64,000 bases of DNA from Hydractinia symbiolongicarpus (taxonomy: Eukaryota; Cnidaria; Hydrozoa; Anthoathecata; Hydractiniidae), in the NCBI RefSeq assembly GCF_029227915.1, contig NC_079881.1, positions 22,483,501 through 22,547,500 of the forward strand, read 5' to 3'. The notes beneath the pieces were generated by a model that worked only from the letters and a program-made list of their open reading frames with translations, was not told the DNA's origin and did not search any database. Positions 1-13,000 of the stretch are shown piece by piece. Numbering within the stretch: the stretch's first letter is position 1; the number at the start of each line of letters is the position of its first letter. The position numbers and the translations under genes are program-made.

Positions 1-3000
1 TCTAAAACTACATTGCATTGACTTTCTAACGGTATCAGTCCGTTTGAGTAACAATGATTGCGTCACATATTCGTACAAACATGTATTTAGCGATATTCTT
101 CCGACATTGGTAGGCTGCATCGCTTTTAAAAGTGAAACGATTGACTGTTGGACCTAATTGAACTGATTTTGGACTTTGACCTGATAAATCTGTTAAATGA
201 CACAATTGGACTCCAAAAATTAACATTCTCCTTATTCTGGCATGAATGCCTGAACGCCGCAGTTACACTGGACGCTCTGTTATCTCGTTATATAAATGGA
301 TAAATCAATAAGTTTTTTCATACAGTGGGACCAATCCAAGCCGTTTGCGCGATGAGAACAGTTTCTAAAACTACATTTCATTGACTTTCTATATTACTAG
401 GTTGCATTGTTTTTAAAAGTGAAATGATTGACCGTGGGACCTAAATGAACTGATTTTTGGATAACTAAAATTTTAAAGTGGGACTATTGACGGTGGTACC
501 TAACTAAACTGATTTTGGACTTTGACCTTATATTGTGATAAATGATACAAATGGACTCCAAGAATTAACATTCCTCTACCTTTGGTATGACTGCAGGAAC
601 TCCGCAGTTACACTGGACGCTTTGTTAGCTCTTTATTTAAATATTTAGTTCGATAAATAATTTTGACACTGGGATCAATCCAAGCCGTTAGCGCGCGCTG
701 AAGAAATAGAGACAGTTTCAAAAACTACAATTCATTGACTTTCTAACGGTATCAGTCCCTTTGAGTTACAACGGTTTCGTCACGTACTCGTACCAACAAG
801 TATTTACCGATATTTTCCGATATTACTAGGTTGCATTGCTTTTAAAAGTGAAAGGATTGACCGTTGGACCTAATTGAAATGATCTTGGACTTTGACCTTA
901 TAAATGTGATAAATGAGACAGTTGGACTCCAAGAACTAACATTCTTCTCACTTTGGTATGACTGCTGGAACTCGGCAGTTACATTGGACGCTCTGTTAGC
1001 TCTTTATTTTAATATTTAGATCAATAAGTCACTTTATCCAGTAGAGACAGTTTCAAAAACTACATTTCATTGACTTTTTAACGGTATCAGTCCGTTTGAA
1101 TTACAATGATTGCGTCACATATTCGTACACACATGTATTTAGCGATATTCTTCCGATATTGCTAGGCTGCATCGCTTTTAAAAGTGAAACTATTGACCGC
1201 GGAATCTAATTGATCTGATATTGGACTTTGATCTGATAAATGTGATCAAAAAAACAATTGGACTCCAAGTACTAACATTCTTCTTACTTTGGCATGAATG
1301 CTGGAACTCCGCAATTACACTGGACGCTCTCTTAGCTCCTTCTGTTAATACTCAGTTCGATAAGTAATTTCTGACACTGGGATCAATCCAAGCCGTTAGC
1401 GCACGCTGAAGTAATAGAGACAGTTTCAAAAACTACATATCATTAACTTTCTAACGGTATCAATCCGTTTGAGTTACAATGATTGCGTCACATATTCGTA
1501 CAAACATGTATTTAGCGATATTCTTCCGATATTGCTACGCTGCATTGCTTTTAAAAGTGAAACTATTGACCGTGGAACCTAATTGAACTGATTTTGGACT
1601 TTGATCTGATAAATGAGACACTTGGACTCCAAGAATTAACATTCTTCTTACTTTGGTATGACTGCTGGAACTCGGCAGTTACACTGGACGCTCTGTTAGC
1701 TCTTTATTTTAATATTTAGATCAATAAGTCACTTCATCCAGTAGAGACAGTTTCAAAAACTACCTTTCATTGACTTTATAACGGTATCAGTCCGTTTGAG
1801 TTACAACGATTGCGTCACATATTCGTACAAACATATATTTAGCGAAATTTTCCGATATTAGTAGGTTCCATCGCTTTTAAAGTTGGAACTATTGACGGTG
1901 GTACCTAATTGAACTGATTTTGGACTTTGACCAGATAAATGTGATAAATGAGACAATTGGACTCCAAGAAGTAACATTCTTCATACTTTGACAAAAATGC
2001 TAGAACTCCGCAGTTACACTGGACGCTCTGTTAGCTCTTTTTTTAAATGATTAAATCAATAAGTCACTTTTTACAGTGGGACCAAACCAAGCCGTTAGCG
2101 CGCGCTGAGGGAAAAGAGACAGTTTCTAAAGCCACATTTCATTGACTTTTTAACGGTATCAGTCCGCTTGAGTTACAACGGTTGCTTCACATATTCATAC
2201 CAACATGTGTTTAGCGATATTTGTCCGATATTACTAGCTTGCATTGTCTTTAAAAGTGAAATGATTGATAGTGAGACCTAATTGAACTGATTATGGACTT
2301 TGACCATATAAATGTGATAAATGACATAAATGGACTCCAAGAATTAACATTCTTCTCACTTTGGTATGACTGCTGGAACGCCGTAATTACAATGGAGGCT
2401 TTGTTATCTCTTTATTTAAGTATTTAGATCAATAAGTCATTTCTTACAGTGGGACAAATCTAGGCCGTTAGCGCGCACTGAAGAAATGGAGACAGTTTCA
2501 AAAACGACATTTCATTGACTTTCTAACGGTATCAGTCCGTTTGAGTTACAATGATTGCGTCACATATTCGTACAAACATATATTTAGCGATATTCTTTCG
2601 ATATTGCTAGGCTGCATCGCTTTTAAAAGTGAAACTATTGACCGTGGAACCTAATAGATCTGATATTGGACTTTGATTTGATAAATGTGATCAATAAGAC
2701 AATTGGACTTCAAGTACTAACATTTTTCTTACTTTGGCATGAATGCTGGAACTCCGAAATTACACTGGACGCTCTCTTAGCTCTTTGTTTAAATATTTAA
2801 ATCAATAAGTCATTTCTTACAGTAGGACAAATCTAAGCCGTTAGCGCGCACTGAAGAAATAGAGACAGTTTGAAAAACGAAATTTCATTGACTTTATAAC
2901 GGTATCAGTCCGTTTGAGTTACAACAGTTTCGTCACGTATTCGTACCAACAAGGATTGACGGATATATTTCCGATATTACTAGGTTGCATTGCTTTTAAA

Positions 3001-6000
3001 ATTGAAACTATTGACCGTGGAACCTAATTGATCTGATAGTGGACTTTGATCTGATAAATGTGATCAATAAGACAATTGGACTCCAAGTGTTAACATTCTT
3101 CTTACTTTGGCATTAAATGTGATAAATGACATAAATGGACTCCAAGAATTAACATTCTTTTAACTTTGGTATGACTGCTGGAACTCCGCAGTTGCACTGG
3201 ACACTTTGTTACATATTTTTTGAAATAATTAATTCGATAAGTAATTTCTTACACTGAGACCAATCCAAGCCGTTAGCGCGCGCTGAAGAAATAGAGACAG
3301 TTTCAAAAACTACCTTTCATTGACTTTCTAACGCTATCAGTCCGTTTGAGTTACAACAATTGCGTCACATATTCGTACCAACATGTGTTTAGCGATGTTT
3401 TTCCGATTTTGCTAGGCTGCATCGCTTTTAAAAGTGAAACTATTGACCGTGGAACCTAATTGATCTGATATTAGACTTTGATCTGATAAATGTGATCAAT
3501 AAGATAAATGGACTCCAAGAATTAACATTCTTCTTACTTTGGCATGAATGCTGGAACTCCGCCATTACACTCCGCCATTGAACTTCTAACGGTATCAGTC
3601 CGTTTGAGTTACAACGATTGCGTCACATATTCGTACCAACATGTGTTTAGCGATATTTTCCAATATTACTAGGCTGCATCGCTTTTAAAAGTTAAACTAT
3701 TGACTGTGGAACCTAATTGATCTGATATTGGACTTTATCTGATAAATGTGATCAATAAGACAACTGGACTCCAAGTATTATCATTCTTCTTACTTTGGCA
3801 TGAATGCTGAAACTCCCAAATTACACTGGACGCTCTGTTAGCTCTTTGTTTAAATACTTAAATCAATAAGTCATTTCTTACAGTGGGACAAATCCAAGCC
3901 GTTATCGCGCGCTGAAGAAAGAGAGAAAGTTTGATAAACTACATTTCATTGAACTTCTAACGGTATCTTTCCGTGTGAGTTACAACAGTTGCGTCAACAT
4001 TCCTACCAACATGTATTTAGCGAAATTTTCCGATATTAGTAGGTTCCATTGCTTTTAAAGGTGGAAATATATTGACGGTGGGACCTAACTCAACTGATTT
4101 TGGACTTTGACCAGATAAATGTGATAAATGAGACAATTGGACTCCAAGAACTAACATTCTTCTTACTTTGGCATGAATGCTGGAACTCCGCAATTACATT
4201 GGACGCTCTGTTATCTATTTGTTTAATTACTTAAATCAATAAGTCATTTCCGGCAGTGGGACAAATCAAAGCCGTTAGCTCGCGCTGAAGAAATAGAGAA
4301 AGTTTGAAAAGCTACATTTCATTGAACTTTTAACGGTATCTTTTCGTGTGAGTTACAACAGTTGCGTCACACATTCCTACCAACATATATTTAGGGATAT
4401 TCTTCCGATATTACTAGGTTGCATTGTTTTTAAAAGTGAAACGATTGAGCGTGGAGCCTCTATGAACTGATTTTGGATTTTGACGTTATAAATGTGATAA
4501 ATGAGGCAAATGGACTTCACGAATTAACATTCTTCTCACTTTGGTATGACTGCTGGAACTCTGCCGTTACACTGGACGCTTTGTTATCTCTTTATTTAAG
4601 TATTTAGATCAATAAGTCACTTTATCCAGTAGACGCAGTTTCAAAAACTACATTTCATTGACTTTCTAACGGTATCAGTCCGTTTGAGTTACCACAATTG
4701 CGTCACATATTCGTACCAACATGTATTTAGCGATACTTTTCCAATATTACTTGGCTGCATCGCTTTTAAAAGTGAAACTATTGACCGTGGAACCTAATTG
4801 ATCTGATAGTGGACTTTGATCTGATAAATGTGATCAATAAGACAATTGGACTCCAAGTGTTAACATTCTTCTTACTTTGGCATGAATGCTAGAACTCCGT
4901 AATTACACTGGACGCTCTGTTAGCTCTTTGTTTAAATACTTAAATCAATAAGTCATTTCTTACAGTGGGACAAATCCAAGCCGTTATCGCGCGCTGAAGA
5001 AAGAGAGAAAGTTTGATAAACTACATTTCATTGAACTTCTAACGGTATCTTTCCGTGTGAGTTACAACAGTTGCGTCAACATTCCTACCAACATGTATTT
5101 AGCGAAATTTTCCGATATTAGTAGGTTCCATTGCTTTTAAAGGTGAAAATATATTGACGGTGGGACCTAATTCAACTGATTTTGGACTTTGACCAGATAA
5201 ATGTGATAAATGAGACAATTGGACTCCAAGAACTAACATTCTTCTTACTTTGGTATGACTGCTGGAACTCCGCAGTTACACTGGACGCTTTGTTATCTCT
5301 TTATTTAAGTATTTAGATCAATAAGTCATTTCTTACAGTGGGACAAGTCTAAGCCGTTAGCTCGCGCTGAAGAAATAGAGAAAGTTTGAAAAACTGCATT
5401 TCATTGGACTTCTAAAGGTATCTTTCCGTGTGAGTTACAACAGTTGCGTCACACATTCCTACCAACATGTATTTAGGGATATTCTTCCGATATTACTAGG
5501 TTGCAACTTTTTTAAAAGTGAAAAAATTGAGCCTCTTTGAACTGATTTTGGATTTTGACGTTATAAATGTGATAAATGAGGCAAATGGACTTCAAGAATT
5601 AACATTTTTCTCACTTTGGTATGACTGCTGGAACTCCACAGTTACCCTGGACGCTTTGTTAGCTCTTTATTGTGATATAGTTCGATAAGTAATTTTTTAC
5701 ACTGACACCAATCCAAGCTGTTAGCGCGCGCTGGAGAAATAGAGACAATTGCACTCCAAGAAATAACATTCTTCTTACTTTGGCATGAATGCTTGAACTC
5801 CGCACTTACACTGGACGCCCTGTTAGCTCTTTAATAAAATTTTTAAATCAATAAGTCATTCTTACAGTGGGACCAATCCAAGCCGTTAGCGCGCGCTGAG
5901 GGAATAGAGAGAGTGTCTAAAACTAAATTTCATTGACTTTCTAACGGTATCAGTCCGCTTGAGTTACAACGGTTGCTTCACATATTCATACCAACATGTA

Positions 6001-6130
6001 TTTAGGCATATTCTTCCGATATCACTAGGTTGCATTGTTTTTGAAAGTGAAACATTGCCCGTGGGTCCTCTTTGAATTGATTTTAGACTTTGAGGCTATA
6101 AATGTGATAAATGAGGCAATTGGACTTTTT
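1..6130. repeat. Satellite array 1, units of about 330-375 bp
   Basis: About sixteen imperfect head-to-tail copies are visible. The landmark AACGGTATCAGTCCGTTTGA or a variant recurs near 31, 748, 1079, 1452, 1779, 2151, 2523, 2897, 3329, 3587, 3957, 4328, 4665, 5039, 5412 and 5942. Most steps are 370-374 bp; some are shorter (about 327-337, once 258) or longer (432, 530) through deletion or partial duplication. Each unit carries the same ordered blocks: a block with TTGCGTCACATATTCGTAC, one with TTTTAAAAGTGAAA, one with GACTTTGA and TGATAAATG, one with CACTGGACGCTCTGTTAGC, and one with GCCGTTAGCGCGCGCTGA. No unit has a long open frame. The array runs off the left edge, so its full size is unknown. 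It dissolves into unique sequence near 6130. I do not recognise the family. Confidence 0.93.
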
Positions 6131-6154
6131 TACACAAATTTTCTTTTAGAGAAA

Positions 6155-6216
6155 GTACCTTCTGGGGATTCGAACCCACGACCTATTAGCCAACTGAGCC
6201 ATTACGTCTTCATTAA
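6155..6216 (-). pseudogene. tRNA-like relic (A box and B box, no anticodon arm)
   Basis: Read on the minus strand, a D-arm/A-box-like TGGCTCAGTTGG (6190-6201) is followed by a good B box/T-arm GGGTTCGAATCCC (6165-6177). The two are only 12 nt apart, so the anticodon arm and variable region are missing and this cannot fold as a tRNA. It may be a deleted tRNA pseudogene or the head of a tRNA-derived SINE. It lies just beyond the end of satellite array 1. Confidence 0.55.
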
Positions 6217-6344
6217 TAAACTTTAATACGACGACTTTACATTTATCGTTTGCAAAACCGGTTCGACTATGCCGATAAATGCAATGTTTTTTGGATTTTT
6301 TTGGGCAAAATGATTTCTCTTAACGAAAAAAATTGGGGTGTGTG

Positions 6345-6512
6345 TCAAAAGTTCTAAGAATAATTCTAATGAATTTCCTTATTTTGATATTTTGTAAGAC
6401 CATTCATTTCATGAGAATATTCATAAGAATGGCCAAAGGCTCTCAGAGGTATGGGGCCTAAAAATTTCACATGCAGGTGCCTAACAGATAAATATAAAAA
6501 GTCAGTAAGTAT
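6345..6512 (+). mobile_element. Fragment of the TTAA-type MITE family
   Basis: This stretch matches 28340-28540 of the complete TTAA-flanked element further right. Shared blocks in the same order are AAGTTCTAAG, ATGGCC, CCTCTSARAGRTATGGG, CCTAAAAATTT, GCATGCAGGTG or its variant, and CAGTAAGTATC. Only the internal right part of the element is present, without terminal inverted repeats. It is an old truncated copy. Confidence 0.6.
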
Positions 6513-7400
6513 CCTTTGTTTAATGAACAAGAATTTATTTTTGTACTTTTTTATAATATATTTGCTCTACCATGCTTTACACTAATAATTCAGCAAAGGG
6601 AATCGAAGAAAACGTTTTCGCTCACCATAATCCATTACCGTAAGAATGACGACCCATATGATTTTTATCTTACTGGGATAGGTTAGGGTAGCGGTAAAAA
6701 AGATTATCTTCCATTTACCTTTTCCATGTTGGCTGAATGTGTTATTACTGAAAAAGCGTTTTTTGGTTATGGCTAAGAGCAATGCAAGTAAACTATATAG
6801 CCTTTAATAATTGTGTAATCAAAAACATACCTTAAAAATTGACGTCACCATCATGTATAGTACTTTCTTGATTTTCTTTTTTGTCCTAAAAGTGTGAAAT
6901 GTGAGCATATGATTATTAAAACTAATTAACTCATCTAATAAAAGTATGAAAAGAAAACACTTCTGTTACGGCGAGTCAAACTCCTCCTCTTGTCCTCAAC
7001 CATTCCCTGACTATCCTTAATTAATGACGACAACTTGCTTGATGGTGCTAAATAGTTTCTAAAATTACATTGTATACTCCTGATCTTCGCGGGTTACTTC
7101 TGTAAAGAAACATAGAACTAACCACACAGATTTTCTTGATTTGATTTTGCCCCTATCTTCGGCCATGGGTACTTTCGCGACTTTGCTTTGCTCAATTGTT
7201 AATTCTTTGCACGTCCACTGAGTGGCCTAAATGATCGCTAACCCAGTTCAATTCTCACTTTGTCCTATCAAGTAATTGGAGTAATGTCCCATACACTTTC
7301 TAATTTTAGTTGAGGTAATCAATTCATGTTTTTTCAGGTTAGCCTTTAATGCTACTTTATGTACAGCATCCTATCCACGAATTGGGTACATTGACCCTCG
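6513..7400. other. No gene seen
   Basis: AT-rich sequence with only short open frames (for example 6582-6782, minus) that match nothing I recognise. No tandem structure or RNA gene is seen. Confidence 0.5.
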
Positions 7401-7473
7401 ACTTGGTCTTGGAAACAAGTGAGGGCTTTTAGAATTGACTCCCATGTTGTCCTTCGTTTCCAACAAAATGCGA

Positions 7474-7903
7474 TTAACTTTCTGCAATTTCCTTGTAAAA
7501 ATTACTGGGACACGCCTCTTTCTCTTGCCCTTGACATAACTTTAAAGTGTTCGCCAAAACCTTTTCTACAGGATCTTGAATTACTTCAATATCCTCCTGT
7601 CTTTTCCACTGCTCACACCTGTTCCAGTCATTCTCCGCCACGCTTTGCATTAAATATGATAATTCTAACTATAATAATCTTTTGAAACCAACTACTCCAT
7701 TCATGCAGTTTCATTCCACAATCTTGCAAATCAGCAGATGTTAGAACCTCAAATTGATCGAGTAGATAATCTCCAAGTTGATGAAGATTTGCAGTCAAGG
7801 ACAAAAGTTTAGGCGTTTTATCTTTCTTTGATTTTATTGCAGACAAAGCGTACTTAGAATAAATGTGCCAGTACCCTTTGAAATTCCAAAAACAAGCAAA
7901 CAT
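7474..7903 (-). pseudogene. Unrecognised coding relic, frameshifted
   Basis: Two minus-strand open segments look like pieces of one protein. The upstream part (7903 to about 7680) reads through hydrophobic/charged helix-like sequence including TPKLLSLTANLHQLGDYLLD and ends near WSSWFQK. The second starts at an ATG at 7650 in another frame and runs 58 codons to TAA at 7474, with a Trp/Cys/charged start (NDWNRCEQWKRQED). The amino-acid mix is more protein-like than that of neighbouring random frames. Between them the first frame goes through ATT-rich sequence with no GT...AG intron, so a frameshift is likelier than splicing. A third piece with VNNPLKQLHVLSEVEVF is readable upstream near 7920-7990. 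I do not recognise the family. It could be a decayed host gene or an old transposon gene. Confidence 0.35.
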
Positions 7904-7989
7904 CCTCTTTCACTTCTTTATTTTTTTTACAAATACCTCAACCTCGCTTAGCACATGCAATTGCTTCAAGGGATTGTTAACTCGCAATA

Positions 7990-10090
7990 AGAGGCTTTGA
8001 TCACCTACTGCATCGTTACCGCTCAGTCAAGTTCTTTAATGGTGCTTTTTTTAAGCATAACGCTTTTAAGCATACTTAAGCACAAACTTCTCTGAAACTA
8101 AGCATACCTTGAAGGTCAGAACATACCTTAACAACCAAAATTTTTTTGAGTCACATATCTAGGTTTTTCTTTAACTTAAAGGGAACGAAAAGAAAAAAAT
8201 AATCTATCTCAAAGAGTTTTAGAAAAATTTTGAGAAAACTGCAGTGTAGCTTTACGCAAATCCAATATGAAATATTTACTCGTGATAAAACAATTGAGAG
8301 TTTAGAAATCAGTATACTTTTAGGCTCAAATCGGAAAATCTTAAGCATACTGAGCCTCAGGCCAAAACCAACTGTGCACTTATATATAAAAAAAAGTATG
8401 CTGTCCCAATTGACAGGATCAAATATTGAAAATGCTGTTGCGTCTTGAATTCCAGTTAATTTTCTGAAATATAGCATCAATCTTTCAATCCTCTTAATTT
8501 ACCCGATATTTCATTAAAACCTTGAACTTTGAAGATGTTTTTTTAGCTTGACAGATATCCAAGTGTCTGTGAAGCGTTTTGTTATTGCAAACTCCAAAAC
8601 AATCATGTAGAAGGTGTAGGTAGCAACGGACATTAGTTTACTTTTTCTTACAACGCTAATGACTGTGTGTTTTCTCTCGCATGGTTCATGTTTGCCGCAA
8701 AACCTCCTTTTCTTCGTAGGATGGCAAATTTCTTTACTTGTTGTTTCTTTGGCAATTAAGTTTTTTTTTTATTTTTTCGTGCTTTTTGTGCCTATTTTAA
8801 AGTGTTTTGGTATTCGATAAACCCATTATTGACACAAAAAACAGCTGTGCATCTTCCTTTCATCTTTATGTTGTGCGTGGGTGAAATTACCAGCTGAAAC
8901 ACAGCTGAATTTATTTATTTCAGTTAATTTCGACCTATAAAAAACTTATCATACTGTTAATTTAAAAGAAATATTAATTATTAAATACATTATCATGTGC
9001 TTTTACAACCTTTTTCAGAGGAAATTTGAACATCCTAGAACTTTTTTCTTAATATTTAACGATTCAGGTTTATTTTACTTTGACAATCAGTAAAATTCTA
9101 AATTTATTTTTCTTCTTTAACATTTTCTAACACATGCGATGCCGTAAAATTCTTGGTGCGTACTGGAAATAAATTAATTCGATAGCAGTTTCTACAATTT
9201 TAAACTTCCAATTTAATTCAATCAACGTAGCGGGATTAGTAATACGCTGCCGCCATCATCACAGAAATAATAGGCTTGAATAAAATGCACAGAGTAGAAA
9301 ATACATTTCGCAAAATTGCACTAGTTTATGAAGTTGCATTCAATAATGTCAATATTTCAATACCTTTTCAAAATAAACGAACATCTAGTCTACAAAAATA
9401 TTTTGAAAATGCATTATAATAACAAATTACCAACTGAAAATTAAAATTACCTGAATAATTGTTATTTTCTTACTTTTTTTCTCATCTTCTTGTGCAACTA
9501 CGATCGTCATCATCTAAAATTACTTCTGAAATTTTTGCTTTAATTAAGATTACCAGCAGTTACTTTATTAATCCGTTAAATACAATAGCTTGTCGTGATG
9601 GATAGAATTTAACTTACCTGGTATAATATTATCTTTTTCGTTCTTATCCATATGGATCATATCAAAGGTATCACTTTGTTCCTTAAATACAGAGAGAAAG
9701 AAGTTAAACAACAATGATACCATGACAAAAGCGGTAAAATTTTTTGTTCGGCGGTTCGAGCAGATAACCGGTAAATTTTAAAGAGCTATGGAAACGAATT
9801 AGCCTTTACCTTAAGAGATTGCATATAGTGCTATAAAAATATGATTCTTAGTATGCATTGATATATTCGTATCATTTTGCATATTCTAACCTTTACTAAC
9901 GTTTTGACTTGGTAGTATGCATATGGCAATTAATAACAGTGTTCAAAATTTTTTTATAAATAAATTTATCTATTCTTGTTAAACAAGCTTCCTTCCTTTG
10001 GATTGTCTACTTCTTATTCCGCCTTCTGACAGCAAAAAAACAGCAACGCGTAAAAATGGAAATAGACTATAATTAACCAGAAATGGACTA
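7990..10090. other. No gene seen
   Basis: AT-rich unique-looking sequence. Overlapping open frames on both strands at 8151-8480 (up to 109 codons) show no recognisable motif and are treated as chance. No RNA gene or tandem repeat found. Confidence 0.5.
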
Positions 10091-10094
10091 AGAA

Positions 10095-13000
10095 ATAATT
10101 ATGTATTGCATTGTTTTATAAATATTTCTTTGTCCCGCTAAATGACCGTTTTGATATACTTAACAACAACTGACATATACCGAATGTTGAAGTTTCTTGT
10201 CATTGCTATATTACTATTTTTCTCCCCTGCATTCCCTTTAGGCAAATTTGCGTTCTTTTCCAAGTCCTTCTAACATAGGACGATAGATTATCATTAAGCA
10301 GAATAATGTATCACATTGTTTTATAAAATTTCCTGTGTCCCGCTAAGTGATCGTTTTGACATACTTTACAACAACTGAAGTTTACCCAATGATAAAGTTT
10401 CTTGTCATTGATATATTACAATCCTTCTTTCCCTTCACTCGCTTTAGGTAAATTTGCATTCTTTTCCGAGTTCTTATAGAATATTACCATACATTATGAT
10501 TAAGCAGAACATTATATCGGATTATTTTATAAAACTTCCTGTGTCCCGCTAAGTGATCATTTTAACACACTTTACAACAACTGAAGTATACCGAATGTTA
10601 AAGTTTCTTGTCACTGCTACATTACAATCTTTCTTTCCCTTTATTCGATTTAGGTTAATTTGCGTCCTTTTCCAAGTCCTTCTAACATAGGACGATAGAT
10701 TATCATTAAGCAGAATAATGTCTCCCATTGTTTTCCAAAATTTCCTGTGTCCCGCTAAGTGATCATTTTAACACACTTTACAACAACTGAAGTATACCCA
10801 ATGTTAAAGTTTCTTGTCACTGCTACATTACAATCTTTCTTTCCCTTCTCTCGCTCTAGGTAAATTTGCATTCTTTGCCGAGTCCTTCTAACATAGGACG
10901 ATCGATTATCATTAAGCAGAATATTATATCGCATTGTTTTATAAAATTTCCTGTGTCCCGCTAAATGACCATTTTGACATACTTCACAACAACTGAAGTA
11001 TACCCAATGGTAAAGTTTCTTGACACTGCTATATTACTATTTTTCTCCCTTGCATTCCCTTTAGGCAAACTTGCGTTCTTTCCCGAGTCCTTCTAATATA
11101 GCACGATAGATTATCATTAAGCAGAATAATATATCACATTGTTTTATAAAATTTCCTGTGTCCCGCTAAATGACCATTTTGACATACTTTACAACAACTG
11201 GAGTATACCAAATGTTAAAGTTTCTTGACACTGCTATATTACAATCCTTCATTCCCTTCAGCCGCTTTAAGTAAATTTGCATTCTTTTCCGAGTTCTTAT
11301 AGAATATCACGATACATTATGATTCAGCATAATATTTTATCGCATTGTTTTATAAAATTTCCTGTGTCCCGCTAAATGACCATTTTGACATACTTTACTA
11401 CAACTGAAGTATACCCAATGTTAGAGTTTCTTGACACTGCTATATTACAATCCTTCATTCCCTTCACTCGCTTTAGATAAATTTGCATTCTTTTCCGAGT
11501 TCTTATAGAATATCACAATACATTATGATTCAGCATAATAATATATTGCATTGTTTTATAAAATTTGCTGTGTCTCGCTAAATGACCATTTTGATATACT
11601 TTACAACAACTGAAGTATACCCAATGTTAAAGTTTCTTGACACTGCTATATTACTATTTTTCTCCCCTGCATTCCCTTTAGGCAAATTTGCGTTCTTTTC
11701 CGAGTCCTTCTAATATAGCACGATAGATTATCATTAAGCAGAATAATATATCACATTGTTTTATAAAATTTCCTGTGTCCCGCTAAATGACCATTTTGAC
11801 ATACTTCACAACAACTGAAGTATACCCAATGTTAAAATTTCTTGACACTGCTATATTACTATTTTTCTCCCTTGCATTCCCTTTAGGCAAATTTGCGTTC
11901 TTTTCCAAGTCCTTCTAACATAGGACGATAGATTATCATTAAGCAGAATAATATATCACATTATTTTATAAAATTTCCTGTGTCCCGCTAATTGATCGTT
12001 TTGACATACTTTACAACAAATGGAGTATACCAAATGTTAGAGTTTCTTGACACTGCTATATTACAATCCTTCTTTCCCTTCACCCGCTTTAGGTAAATTT
12101 GCATTCTTTTCCGAGTTCTTATAGAATATCACGATACATTATGATTCAGCATAATATTTTATCGCATTGTTTTATAAAATTTCCTGTGTCCCGCTAAATG
12201 ACCATTTTGACATACTTTACAACAACTGAAGTATACCGAATGTTAAAGTTTCTTGACACTGCTATATTGCAATCCTTCATTCCCTTCACTCGCTTTAGAT
12301 AAATTTGCATTCTTTTCCGAGTTCTTATAGAATATCACAATACATTATGATTCAGCATAATAATATATTGCATTGTTTTATAAAATTTGCTGTGTCTCGC
12401 TAAATGACCATTGTGATATACTTTACAACAACTGAAGTATACCCAATGTTAAAGTTTCTTGACACTGCTATATTACTATTTTTCTCCCCTGCATTCCCTT
12501 TAGGCAAATTTGCGTTCTTTTCCGAGTCCTTCTAATATAGCACGATAGATTATCATTAAGCAGAATAATATATCACATTGTTTTATAAAATTTCCTGTGT
12601 CCCGCTAAATGACCATTTTGACATACTTCACAACAACTGAAGTATACCCAATGTTAAAGTTTCTTGACACTGCTATATTACTATTTTTCTCCCTTGCATT
12701 CCCTTTAGGCAAATTTGCGTTCTTTTCCAAGTCCTTCTAACATAGGACGATAGATTATCATTAAGCAGAATAATATATCACATTATTTTATAAAATTTCC
12801 TGTGTCCCGCTAATTGATCGTTTTGACATACTTTACAACAACTGGAGTATACCAAATGTTAGAGTTTCTTGACACTGCTATATTACAATCCTTCTTTCCC
12901 TTCACCCGCTTTAGGTAAATTTGCATTCTTTTCCGAGTTCTTATAGAATATCACGATACATTATGATTCAGCATAATATTTTATCGCATTGTTTTGTAAA

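Noticed and set aside
6155-6216. Functional tRNA gene
   Set aside because: Only 12 nt between A and B boxes; no anticodon arm.
8151-8480. 109-codon frame on minus and 72-codon frame on plus
   Set aside because: Overlapping frames with random-looking Phe/Leu/Lys-rich composition.
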